From the NCBI GenBank assembly GCA_022457155.1, contig JAJGOT010001030.1:1-64000 (forward strand): a DNA stretch of 64,000 bases, given 5' to 3'. Source of the stretch: Cladopsammia gracilis (lineage: Eukaryota > Cnidaria > Anthozoa > Scleractinia > Dendrophylliidae). Every line of letters begins with the position of its first letter. Positions within the stretch are counted from its first letter, which is position 1. The notes under the pieces were generated by a model. That model did not search any database and was not told the DNA's origin. It saw only the letters and a program-made list of their open reading frames with translations. A program made the position numbers and the translations under genes. Below, in pieces: positions 35,434 through 47,309 of this stretch.

Positions 35434-36180
35434 GTACGTGCGTGAACTTGTGGCCTGTGATTGACATTTGATTTCTCCCTACGTTATAAATGCATTGTTA
35501 AACAGACAGGTAGAGCGGCCACATGAAAGAAGACAGGCTAATCGCATGCCCTATGGGCGATACCTGAAAACAATGCAAATCAACAGCATGTCGCATTTTT
35601 TGCTGTACGCGTATGCAAATCCACCGCTGTTACAGATACCACTCAGCTGTTATCTGTCTGAAATGGGCTCAGGCACGTAATGGGGTTGCAAACGTTAAAA
35701 ATAGTACTATTCATGTACGGATGAACGCACAGCGACATAACAAATATATTATCTCTGAGGTTACAAGATGTCTAGGATTTCTGTTGACCACAAAAATAAA
35801 CCAATGTTCGCTCAATTCAGTTCTTCTAAATCTTGTGCAGTTCTGACTTTCTGGTACCCTTAAAATAAAGTGTCTTACTTGTTTGCTTTATTTTTATTTT
35901 TGTATGCCTGATTATGGTGAAAAAGGAACATCGTTATTTCCAGGTTTCGTTCAATTTTTCGTCTGATACCTTACAAGCAACTTCAGTTTTATAGCCAAAG
36001 ACCCTTTATTTAAACATGGTAATAGTAATAGTAACTTTATTTAACGTCGAAAAACGTGGGGAGTGGTTGCCCAAGTCTCCCGAGCCAGAGGCGCATGTTA
36101 AAAAGGCGGTAATTACATTGGCATAATATGCAACTAAATTCTTCTGTATAACGAAATTTTTTATGCGAACAGTTTCGTCT
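35434..36180. other. Duplicated intron DNA, nothing recognised
   Basis: 35434-35680 matches 45040-45260 closely; the remainder up to about 36000 is only partly shared (…CCAAAGACCCTTTAT/CCAAAGGCCCTTTAT). An interspersed repeat piece (TTATTTAACGTCGAAAAACG) lies at about 36036. Confidence 0.5.
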
Positions 36181-36688
36181 GTATATTAAGCACTTTATAC
36201 ATAACGAAATTTAAGCGATAAAACACTCGCATAACGTTTCGTTATGTATTTAAGCACTTTATACATAACGGAATTTAAGCGATAAAACACTCGCATAACG
36301 TTTCGTTATGTATATAAACACTTTATACATAACGGAATTTAAGCGATAAAACACTCGCATAACGTTTCGTTATGAATTTAAGCACTTTATACATAACGGA
36401 ATTTAAGCGATAAAACACTCGCATAACGTTTCGTTATGTATATAAACACTTTATACATAACGGAATTTAAGCGATAAAACACTCGCATAACGTTTCTTTA
36501 TGTATTTAAGCACTTTATACATAACGAAATTTAAGCGATAAAACACTCGCATAACGTTTCGTTATGTATTTAAGCACTTTATACATAACGGAATTTAAGC
36601 GATAAAACACTCGCATAACGTTTCGTTATGTATATAAACACTTTATACATAACGAAATTTAAGCGACAAAACACTCGCAAAACGCTCG
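36181..36688. repeat. 64-bp satellite with internal palindromic half-sites
   Basis: About eight units; CACTTTATACATAACG recurs every 64 bp (36191, 36255, 36319 ...). Each unit contains CATAACG(G/A)AAT and its near-complement ACGTTTCGTTATG, so neighbouring half-sites can pair into hairpins. Absent from the paralogous right block, so it expanded after that duplication. Confidence 0.92.
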
Positions 36689-37800
36689 ACTAAAAAAAAA
36701 TTAAAAAATCTAGAATTAAATATAGACTATTCCTGAATAACAACTAATCCTAATATTAAAGATATAAACTATTCCTAAAAGTACGAAAACATACACAAAC
36801 ACTGATTACATATATTTTAGGAAAGAATAGCATGCTAAATACTGAAGTATTTTGTTCATTGTGCGTACGAATAACAGGTTGGACCTTTATTACCCTTGTA
36901 TTACAATTTCTTAACGTTGTCAGCTTGTTTTATTGGAATAACGATACTCATATGGTCAAACCTTCACAGCGTTTGGTTTCTACTCGGATAACCTGGTTCC
37001 AGAACTCGCAATAGTTGACTACACCTAAGTTTTTCACATACGGCACTAGTCCTCAAGGTAAATCATACAATTATTCAGGGTTTTTTTCATATTAGAAGTC
37101 TATCAACTACACCTAAGTTTTTCACACACGGCACTAGTCCTCATCTTCATCATCATCTTTATTTAAATACACGGGATCACATTCATTTCAAAAATGGTCT
37201 TCCAGTGATCCGTGGACTACTACATACAATAACTATAAAAGTCCTTAAGGTAAATCAAACAATTATTCAGTCGTCCTTTTTTCATATTAGAAGTGAGTGC
37301 TCCCTATACAGCCGAAAGAAGAATTTGTTAGTTTCGCATTTCTTTTGCTAAAATCACTTCTGACAACATACAATTGACCCTTTGGACTTCGTATTCTTCA
37401 TGATGAAAACGCCGTTTCGCTACCAAATCCATTCAGTTTTAGTTTCCTCACAAGGAACAAAGCGCTCCATGACATGTTTCAAATGGGTCGAAGGCAAGCG
37501 AGAAAAGGCATTTTAAAGTCGGTCGGTTTCTCGGTATTTTTGACGGCAGGGTATTGCCAAATACTCAGAGGAGTTTTGATTTTAAGGATCGCGTATCAGT
37601 GAAATTGATGGTAATCATTCTAGAATTGCAAGAATAAATGAGTCTGTGCTGTCCGTTGGTAATCGCTTACATTACTCTCGGTAATTTTTACGCTTTTGTA
37701 TTTTTTTCTCTTCTCTTTCTAAAAAATATATTGTTTCTCGCCATTTTCCTTCATTTGTTATTTCCTAAATTTGCCAGGGAAATGGACCGTGAAACTGCTG
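36689..37800. other. Duplicated flank upstream of the ART-like pseudogene
   Basis: Pieces match 45700-46800 (for example GAGTGCTCCCTATA at 37297 and 46676). A small local duplication (CACCTAAGTTTTTCACA at about 37023 and 37108). No gene. Confidence 0.45.
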
Positions 37801-39525
37801 TTATGTAGGTTTTTTTCCCATGAAGACGACCGAGTGGAGCCTCTTCTCAAACTCCTCTGCAAACGAGTCTGAAATCAGACACATTTGGTAGGAGAATGGT
37901 TTCGGCTTGAACACCAACTCGTCTGGGGCCTCGTTTCTCGTCACGGAAGCCAAAGGTCCTTCAATCAAGTCAAACGAACTTAAACTCTTTCGCATTTTTG
38001 CTGTTCGCCTTGCAGTTCTAAAACACGATACTATTTCTAGCCATTTTTCTTTACTTTCGTTCAAATTCAATTTCCGAGCCTTATCTAAATATTCGCGTTT
38101 GACTACAAAAATTACAATGGCGGGCCTCACTGTTGTGCTTTTGCACGCATTTCAAGGAATCTTCCGGCAATGTTCTTTGTCAAATAAATTCCTTTTCCAC
38201 AACTTAAATAGCACTTCTGTCGTCCAGCATACAAATGTATTCCCCGTAAATGTTCGCACTTTTATGATCTGTGCCATGATAAAGAACAATGTTTTCATCG
38301 TCTTCTGGCACAAAGCCAATGAGTACAGTCCGAGTTTTGCTACAAATGTTGGATTCCTCTGTCACGAGGTTCATGATAATGTTAACATGGCACAAGTCTT
38401 CATTATTTTCACTTTCTTCGTCAGCTATGCTTGGGAGATGGAACCAAGTGTTCGTTAACTCTCTTTGAAAAGGAAACTTGGAAGTCAGTGGAGACAGTAA
38501 AGGATTGTACTTAAATTCGTCCTTAATAAAAATTTGTGCCCATTCGCACGCTTCAATGTGCTGTTGCGTGCTTCCTACAAACGAGCGCGCCATCATGGTT
38601 TCAACGTCTGTGCTCAAAGAATCGAAACCGATTGAACAAGGAGTTCTTTAGTTAGAGAATTATGGTCTGCTTTGACAGCAGATTCAATACTGTCTTCCAA
38701 AAAGATTTCAACCCAGTCGCTCAGTTTCCGATGATGATGGCATTCTGGTTTTGTTTCTTCAAGATCGTCGAGGAAATAAAGTTCGAGTCCAAGTCGCGCC
38801 GGGCAAAGGACACAGGCGGAAAGTCTGGCATTGAGACCGAACTGAATCCTCTTCCGTCATCTCAAAGCTTGCTTTTTCTTTTTCTTCCAAGACTTTATTT
38901 GAAATGGTTTCGAGGCACTTCTTCAGTTCTTTTTCGTTGTAATTTTGCTTGTATATAGAGCATTTATATTCTTTAATCACCACTTGAACATTGTGAATGG
39001 CCTGTTCGAAGTTCTGAAGACTGGTATATTTCTCTCTATCTTCGTTTTTTGTCAAGTCTATTCTACGAAGCCAAAGCTTGAAGATGAACGAGCGGAGTCC
39101 AAGCTTCATCAATTTGGCCTGTTTCTTTTCATAGCCGACCACCACTGCAACAGGAATCGTTTCAGTGTCCTCGTCTTCGTCTTCATCAGTGTCTTCATCT
39201 TCGTCTCTCCTTATTTTTTCAGCTTTTTCTTGGAGAAACGTTTTCATATAAGACTTGGCTCTTTTTAGAGCCTCGAAGTGAGGGATAAACTGGAGAAGCA
39301 CACGTAGTTTTTCATCTTTTGCCGCTAAACGTTTGAAATCGCCATAAAGCCATAAACGTAATCATCCTCTGAACGGCTGCTTTCTAAGAAGGAGGCTTCG
39401 GGACACTCAAAGAGACGTTGCTTCAATAATGACTCGGGAAGCATATTGCCCAGACTGGGAACTGGAAATTGAGGCCATGTTGAGTAAAAATGCGCAGTTT
39501 CGACGCTTATTACATCAAAACCCAA
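37801..39525 (-). pseudogene. Death-like/ART-like family member, frameshifted copy
   Basis: Three frames on the minus strand cover the same protein as 50138-48558: 39301-38759 (N-terminal coiled-coil part, with an acidic EDEDTDEDEDEDTE insert), 38617-38204 (…VLYHGTDHKSANI…) and 38130-37801 (…SFDLIEGPLASVTRNEAP… to the C-terminus). The N-terminal ~60 codons (to about 39480) also contain stops. The piece around the DF-GKGFYLT motif is damaged between 38204 and 38130. A deletion after about 38700 removed part of the death-like region. The promoter side matches the intact copy up to about 39740, where homology to the head-to-head partner stops. Not functional. Confidence 0.8.
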
Positions 39526-39740
39526 GCGATGTGTGAGTTAAGCTAAATATTTTATCAACGTGCCAATCATTTGGTTTGTGGCATGTTTTTGAATGTAGGG
39601 AGAATTTATATTTATATCATTAAATTTTCTTAGTTTTGTTTTAATGTCCTCATCCGTGATGGGAAACTGTTCCATAAATAGCAACCTTTTCTAGGAATCG
39701 GTAACAATTAAAGCGGAAACATTCATGAAGGCTTATAACC

Positions 39741-41560
39741 ATTTTTTTACTGTTTTTAATTTATTGCGGGTTGCACGGGTCAGGACATTTTGCCATGGAA
39801 ACAAGATGAGCTCAACCATCAAAGCCAATGAACCTACAGACAAGAAACATGACACACTTTGAAGAGTGGTAAGGAGAATATACCAGTTTGTCAGACTTTA
39901 CTACATTTTAATGTAGTAAAAAAAACGGTAAGAGCCGTGCAATATTGTTGTACTATTATTAAAGGTGATGGATCATTTTGTGCTGAATACCTCTTAAGGC
40001 CTGCGTTTTTCCACTTCGATTTATGGCCCAAGCGCTTTCATAAATCGAGAGGGAAAAACAAGGGTCCGTAATTTACAGTACGGACCGAAAAAACGAGGTT
40101 AGTAAGATATTTATTATATCTCTAAATCGGAGATAAAGGAAAACCTTTCAAGTCAAAAGATGGACGGCTTCATTTGACCAAGTTACTCCAACGGAGTGAT
40201 TTTGATTTGACTGACTTACGTCACAAGAAAGCAAAGAGCAAATTTTTTTGGCTTTTCAAAATGGTGTGATCGGTCCTCGATTCGGCGTGAACTTTTGTGG
40301 CTCTTGAATGAAAACTCTATAAACGAATTAATTTAATCTTCCATGTGTTCGGTAGGACGACGGAAACCTGACATAAGGTAGTTTTCTTTGAAAAGGATTC
40401 TTAGTTACTGGCGAAGACAAGTGAGGAAAAAAAGAATGAAACGCCGCGATAAAATCGCCAAAACAAACGTGTTTGTGTAACGGGTAAATGTGGCAGGACT
40501 TCGGTCTACAGCGGTGAACGAAAAAACTCTCAAAATTCTAAAAGGACACTGAAAATATCTCGTAATCAAAAACTGCAAGTTGTTTTTGGCTTTTTGTGTG
40601 CTTTGGTGGCTTCACGCCGAACTTTGTGCATGGATGAGTTTCAATTTCAATCGCACCTGAAAAATTTTTAGCGTAAGCTGCAGCAACTGCGTATTTGCGA
40701 ATACGCAAAAATTGTTTTCATGGAATCCACTGCAAGGACAAAAATTTCGCTGAGGAATCAAGGTACACTTTTAGCGTAATTCTGTTGCTTCAAGTTTGTT
40801 CTTATCAGAGCCACTGCCACAAACGATAACTCTGAACTTAAGTTTAAGCTTAGAACCAGACAAGAACTTGATCAAACTAAGTTAAACTTACTGGAAAAAT
40901 TTCTGCTGGGAGGAAATGTTTGCGGATTTCTGGTCAACTATAAAATTCACGGCAGTATCGGTATAAATTGCAATTTTACTTCATTACTGGAAGTTTCTAT
41001 AGTTTCCATAGTTATCGTTGCTGTTCTAGCGCCAACATGAACATAAACAACGAGAAACCATGAGTGAATTATTGTACGTTATTGTAAAAACGTATTTGTC
41101 GATTATGATAACCGTCTCTGGTTCTTTAGAGGACGTGTCTGGAGTTGAATCGTGAAATACAGATGACTGTTGTGCCGGTCGCCTTGGAGTTATGAGAGCA
41201 ATATGTTCATTGTTAAAAAGTTCCTGTTATAAAGCCGACATGCACCATTAAAACAAGATTTACTATTTTTTCTGCGGGAGTATATTTCTGCGGCGGAAAA
41301 TTTTGCGGAAGTTTATATCTGCGGGAGTTTTTTTTTACGGATCGAAGGAAATCCGCAAAAATTAACTCCCGCAAAATTAAACTCCTACATGGTAACAAGA
41401 ACCACGCCACTAGGCCCGCACGAAAACCTAGAAAGGTAAAATTTTATTAGTTTAATGTAGATATGCGGTAGAACGTGTATTAAAATGAATCCGTTTCAAG
41501 TCTGCAGCTCGGTTTTAATTTTGCAATGAGACTCTAAATGTGAAACATCTTTAAGCCGTT
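39741..41560. other. Intergenic, nothing recognised
   Basis: No gene, RNA or clear repeat boundary found in about 1.8 kb. The open frames (39859-40071, 41213-41410) are short and without domains. Around 41270-41390 several TGCGG(G/A)AG words recur loosely. Confidence 0.4.
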
Positions 41561-41596
<36 letters not shown>

Positions 41597-41735
41597 TTTT
41601 TTTATAATAATAATAATTTTATTAACAAATTTCTTAAAACAATCTTAAATTTACAATATATGTATAACACATGTATAATAATTACAAAATATATAATAAT
41701 GAAATAATAATAATAATAATAATAATAGAAGCAAA
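41561..41735. repeat. (TAA)n simple repeats
   Basis: ATA/TAA triplet tracts at about 41562-41613 and 41702-41729 flank the start of the LINE fragment. Confidence 0.9.
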
Positions 41736-42283
41736 GGAGACGAAGAGTGAATGGAAGCAGAAAAGAATGCATGGGCAGTATGTGAGAGAAAAGGAAGGCA
41801 TCGACTGCGATAGAACTTGGCAGTGGATTGCAAGAGGAGACTTAAAAGGATGTACTGAAGCCTTGATATGCAGTGTCCAGGAACAGGCTTTGAGAACAAA
41901 TTATATAAGTCATCATATTGATCATACAGCAGAATCTCCTTTGTGCAGAATGTGTGGAAGCAAGGGAGAAACGGTGGCCCATTTGGTAAGTGAGTGTAGT
42001 AAGCTGGCGCAGTCAGAATATAAAGGAAGGCACGATAACGTAGCACGGTATATTCACTGGCAACTTTGTGGCAAATGTGGATTTGAAAGAGCTAACAGCT
42101 GGTACGAACAGAAACCTGAGGGAGTGGTGGAAAGTGAAAACTTCAAGATACTATGGGATTTCATAGTCCAGTGTGATCGGAAAATTGAAGCAAGAAGACC
42201 AGACATTGTCTTTATTGATAAGAAAGAGAGAGAGGTGATAATTGATGTTGCCATCCCAGGTGATGACAGGGTAAAAGATAAGG
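41725..42283 (+). pseudogene. LINE-type retrotransposon C-terminal fragment
   Basis: An open frame reads from TKSEWKQKRMHGQYVREKEG through WQWIARGDLKGCTEALICSV and PLCRMCGSKGETVAHLVSEC to a C-terminal ...RRPDIVFIDKKEREVIIDVA. The C-x2-C...H-x4-C cluster and the QEQALRTNYI...H stretch are those found downstream of the RT domain in many animal non-LTR retrotransposon proteins. The RT core is absent, so this is a 5'-truncated copy. The frame continues into GAG/CAG repeats (E- and Q-runs) that are not part of the protein. Confidence 0.75.
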
Positions 42284-42443
42284 AGGAGGAGGAGGAGGAG
42301 GAGGAGGAGCAGCAGCAGCAGCAGTGGTAGTGGTAGTGGTAGTGGCAGTGGCAGTGGCAGTGGTAGTGGTAGTGGTAGTGGTAGTGGTAGTGGTAGTGGT
42401 AGTGGTAGTGGTAGTGGTAGTGGTAGTGGTAGTGGTAGTGGTA

Positions 42444-42533
<90 letters not shown>

Positions 42534-42535
42534 TT
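42280..42535. repeat. Compound microsatellite GAG/CAG/GGTAGT/AGT
   Basis: Consecutive tracts of GGA, GCA, GGTAGT (with a few GGCAGT) and GTA units, about 250 bp in all, following the 3' end of the LINE fragment. Confidence 0.95.
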
Positions 42536-44289
42536 GGAGATGAAGTTGGAGGTTATAAATATCTGAGCGTGTTGGAGGCCGATGACATTATGCATGAGGA
42601 AATGAAAAGCAGTATGAAGAAGGAGTACATTAGGTAGGTGAAGAAAACTTTGTCCTCAAAGCTAAATGCTGGTAATGTTATAAATGCTATTAACAACTAT
42701 ATTGTTACGCGTAGTTGGCTTATTGAACGAGGAATATTCATGTCTTGTTCATGCGCTAAGTATACTTTTTGTGTAATCAAATTTGTTACGCGTTGAGGCT
42801 GCGAAAAATTGAAAAATTTGAAACAATTCGCAGCCCGGTAGCCGACATTCATTTGCAAGACAAAAGGTTGTGAAAAAACACCAGTAACGGAAAATCGTCG
42901 AGGCTGCTAAAAATCGCAAATTTTATAAAATTAGCATCCCGCCAGTTGCTGTTTCCGACATTTTATTATTTGCAAGACAACAGGTTACGAAAAAATCGTC
43001 GAGGCTGCGAAAAATCGTAAATTTTGTACAATTCGCAAGCCGCTGGCGAAAAATCGTTACAGTCCCAGCTGAAACAAAAAATAGGTAGTCAAGGACTACA
43101 TGTAGCTACTTCTGTAGGATGGAAATGAAAAAAGAGAAATAGACAGAGGAATGCATGTGGCTACTTAAATGGAAAGCAACTTATTTTGGTCTCTCGACCA
43201 ATTAAAAATAAGCCTCTGAGAGGACATGAGGTTACCGGTGGGAAATACAGAAGTGCAAAACTAATGAAAGTAGGAAATAATCGATTGAAATGACTTTCGA
43301 GCCTGTGGAACTGCAGCATATCAATTTCACCTCACTTTAAAGCGTCTACAAAGATTGACTTCTCATCATTTTTTTCTTTTGTTTAAATGAATCATAGAAC
43401 TTATTAGTCACAAGGCAATGTTGTTGTACAATTTATGTTTTAGTGCAAATTGGTTTAACATAATACTCAGTTGTAATTACTTCCTGGTCTTTTTATTGTA
43501 AAATTGTTTGCACTTGTAATGCTTATGTTTGTTATTTTTATTGAAATTGTATTGAATTATAAAAAATATAATGTATGCAAGTATAATAATAAGAAACAAA
43601 TTGTAAGTAATTATGTTATGCAAGTGATGTAGCTCTCTATTGTAAGTAATTAATGTGTTGTACAATGTAAGTTATATGTTAAATCTAAAAAAGTATATGT
43701 TAAATCTAAATAAGTATTCACAGTCGGTGAGTTCAGTCCTCGTGCTTAACCCTTTTCTCGCAGATTCTCTCGCCTCTCAGTCTCTTGGTATAACATTTCC
43801 TTGATCAAATATAAGGTAATACTGGAAATGTTAACACTGGAAGTGAAATGTTAACACGGAAATTTACACCATAGCTAGTGAGTGACTAGCTAGTGACGAG
43901 AGCCGACGAAAATGAATCGGGTAACATCGAGATTAGTCTCGGCTATCGTCGACGTGATCGAGTTTCATCGAGTTTGGAATCGTATAAAACCGCCATAATC
44001 TGAAATAAAACCGATATATGTTCCGAACACAATCCGAAGATTGGACCACTTACGGACTTACACACTCGATGACATAGTAGCTATTTCTCTTCGAGAAGTA
44101 GCTACAAAAATTGTAAAATTTGCAGCGTCAACGAAAAATTGTAAATTTCGCTGAAGAAGTCAATCCTGGAAATGTCTGGGAGTGATTCGAAAAGAATTGA
44201 ATCAAGTGCTCGTCTACATGAAAATCTTTTTTACATTTTGCCTGAAAAAATCAGGAAAGGATAAATTGTGTTATGAAGAACGTGGTGTA
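42536..44289. other. Intergenic; short dispersed repeats only
   Basis: Between 42780 and 43070 the words GAGGCTGC(G/T)AAAAATCG and GAAAAATCG recur four to five times. 43460-43670 is extremely AT-rich. No gene. Confidence 0.4.
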
Positions 44290-44436
44290 TATGTTGTGGT
44301 GCAATTTTGTCCTTGGTGCAAATTTCATTTTCCTTTGTTTAAAACCATTATCATACATTGTCATACCTTCTTCTACGCCCAAAAACAAAGGAAAATAAAA
44401 TTTTCACCAAGGACAAAATTGCACCACAACATATAC
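44290..44436. mobile_element. ~147-bp foldback MITE
   Basis: Arms GTATATGTTGTGGTGCAATT... and its complement ...AATTGCACCACAACATATAC, with a short loop near 44360. Confidence 0.85.
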
Positions 44437-44961
44437 AACAACAACTGCCGTCATTCATATAGCTGTTACGCAGGCAAATATTAAGGAACTTGATCGCCGC
44501 CGCCGTCGAGCTTAACGAAACCAGAAAAGTAAAAAGCTGTAATAAATCACAAGGAACCTTTACTTTCAATAGAAAACAGGCAACAAAGGAACGCTGTATG
44601 CCGAAATTGCATCCCGCTGCTGGGAGTAATGGGCGGCAGCTGTTTCTCATGCAGGCTAAAGCTTGCTTACGAGACATTTTGACCCTTTCAAAGCTTTCAA
44701 AACGTATGATCAAAAGTGACCAATCAAAATGTTTGGTTTCAAATTAATATGTAGATCTTTTGTCTGCATGCTTCAACGTTATTGGTCTGTTTACGAAAAA
44801 GTTCGCCATCCTTTGTTCTCGATTTACATTGTAATTGGTCAATTTTCTTCCAAGTTGTCCGGTTCGAGAAGTCGTACTGTAATACCTGGATATGGCATTG
44901 TCTGAAATACCATGATGTGGTTTTTCTTTATAATAATCAGTATTTTTCTTAAATTATCCAG

Positions 44962-45039
44962 GGAGTATGCTTTCCATGGGTTATGGTTTTGTTGAGTACA
45001 AAAATAGATCTGACGCTCTACAGGTCATTAAACAACCAG
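44962..45039 (+). pseudogene. RBM19: RBM19 RRM5 exon copy 2, 2 nt short
   Basis: Acceptor TTATCCAG is intact and the sequence matches copy 1 (GSMLSMGYGFVEYKNRSDAL), but the 3' end reads ...AAACAACCAG|GTACGT instead of ...AAACAACTTCTG|GTACGT, so the exon is 78 rather than 80 nt and leaves a different phase. Spliced to 26051 it would shift the frame of anything downstream that matches the family. No downstream RBM19 exon is found in the remaining 19 kb. Confidence 0.7.
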
Positions 45040-46292
45040 GTACGTTCGTGAACTTGTGGCCTGTGATTGACATTTGATTTCTCCCTACGTTATAAATGCA
45101 TTGTTAAACAGACAGGTAGAGCGGCCACATGAAAGGAAACAGGTTAATCGCATGTCATATGGGCGAAACCTGAAAACAATGCAAATCAACAGCATGTCGC
45201 ATTTTTTGCGTGTACAAATCCACCGATGTTATCTGTCTGAAATGTGCTCAGTTGCCGGATGTGATTCTCTATGAATAGTATTAGAACATGACAGCAGTAT
45301 GCTTAAATAACGTAACTTGTCGCCTTTAAAAGCAGTGTCATAACTCATTTTAGGACTTTATGATCAATTGTTAGTAGAGTAAATACCTGTTTTATCACTT
45401 TCTAAAATCACAGCTGCTACTTCGGCTTGAAGAAGCGTTAATTACTGAGCTATATCTGAGAATACCTTACAAGCAATTTCATTTTTATAGCCAAAGGCCC
45501 TTTATGGTAAAATTGTCAGCATGGTTGATGCGGTCCTGTCTACTATGATCATGCAGTTAAAAACTGTCTAACACGGTCAACCCTAGTGTACATTGCATTT
45601 GACAATCATGCACTAAAAAATAAGACTAAAATATTTGTAATAACAAAAACTACTATTAAAATACGTGTAAACAGCCTTTGTAATATAGCAAACTTGAAAT
45701 ATATACTAGAAATATGAATTACATATATTTAAGGAATAACATGCTAAATAAGTATTTCTTCATTGTGTGTACGAATCAAAGGTTGGACCTTTCCTTATCT
45801 TAATGTTGTCAGCTTGTTTTTTTGTAATAACGACACACATTTGGTGAAAACTTTACAGAGTTTTAATATAACATGCTGTTCAGAACTCGCAATAGTCGCC
45901 TAATTCAGACATGCATCATCTTAACTTAAAAACACGGGATCACATTCATTACAAAATTGGTCTTCCATTAAGCCGTGGAATACTACATACAATAACTATA
46001 AAAAATTTAAAAACCTTATGCATTATAATCACAATTATAATTATAAATACTATTTATTTAATCATAACTAATTATCATAAACCTAAATCTAACCTTATTA
46101 ATAAATTCAATCTTATTATAACTTCACCTATCACCTCAGTTTAATAAAGTGTTTTATTTGACAGGCTAGCCTTAAAAGCATTCAGACTAGTACGATCTCT
46201 TGCTTCTAAAGGGATTTTGTTCCAGAGGACGGACCCTCTGTAGTGAAGACTATATTTGGTTGCTTTTAATTTTGGTCTGGGAATATGCATGT

Positions 46293-46556
46293 TTATTTAG
46301 AGTTTCTCAAATTACGGGAGTGAACATTTGATGTTTCATTAAAAATCATTTTCAAATATGATGAAGATAGACTATTGTAAGTCTTAAACATCATAATCGC
46401 CAGATGTGTAATTCTCCTATGTTCCATTCTTCCCCATCCCAGTTCATCCAATAATTCACTTGATTGTGTTTCATAATCTGATAATGTATTCCTCGTAGCT
46501 CTATTTTGTAACTGTTGGAGTTGCTCAGATAAACGTTTACCAATACAGGTATAATC
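46293..46556 (-). pseudogene. LINE RT 3' end fragment
   Basis: Minus strand reads CIGKRLSEQLQQLQNRATRN, then ELLDELGWGRMEHRRITHLA, then KTYNSLSSSYLKMIF to a stop; this is the conserved C-terminal tail of CR1/L2-type non-LTR retrotransposon RT proteins. The upstream part is missing (5' truncation). Confidence 0.7.
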
Positions 46557-46956
46557 AAAATATGGTTAAATTTATGCCTTATACATAGTTAATCGAGTTT
46601 CATACGGTACAGTAGGACTTATACGCTTTAGGACCGCAAGTCCTGCAGATATTTTCATGTTTTCATATCATATGCGAGTGCTCCCTATATAGCTGAAAGT
46701 AGGAATTGTTAGTTTCTCATTTCATTTGCTAAAATCAATTCTGACAACATGCAAGTGACACTTTCGCTCCATTACCACCAATGGATTCTTAATATGTACA
46801 AAGTGGAGTCTTCGGTCCAATAATTCAGCGAAATTGTCTATTTATAGACGCCGACAAGGCTGAATTGAATTTTGTGACATATAGGCCATTCGATAAACTT
46901 GTAGTGCGCTAAAAAATACACTTAACGTTCGAAGAACACTACCGAATGGAGAGTTT

Positions 46957-47144
46957 CGGTAAAATAATTCAGCATGCGCAATTACCGTTTTTGACACATA
47001 GTTGTTACATGCCATCGTTCGTATTCGGATGAATGAAGTTTTGGTTCTCTCGGTAAAATAATTCAGCATGCGCAATTACCGTTTTTGACACATAGTTGTT
47101 ACATGCCATCGTTCGTATTCGGATGAATGAAGTTTTGGTTCTCG
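46957..47144. repeat. 94-bp tandem duplication
   Basis: CGGTAAAATAATTCAGCATG begins at 46957 and again at 47051; both units run to GAAGTTTTGGTTCTC almost without difference. Confidence 0.9.
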
Positions 47145-47309
47145 CCAGAGATAGAAGCATAGGCCCTTCAATAAACGCGTACTGCTCTTTTCGGAAATCT
47201 TCGATCAGACTTTACAGAGCGGAATTGTCTTACCACCTCTTACCATTTCTCCCTACTGCCATGCAGATTCAAACCGTTTCGATCACTTCTCAATTCAGAG
47301 CCGAACAAG

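Noticed and set aside
36181..36688. CRISPR-like array
   Set aside because: Units are contiguous 64-bp satellites without unique spacers, in eukaryotic DNA.
41651..42046. 131-aa minus-strand frame
   Set aside because: Antisense of the LINE fragment and TAA repeats.
42212..42595. Poly-Thr and poly-Val frames
   Set aside because: Translations of GGTAGT/AGT simple repeats.
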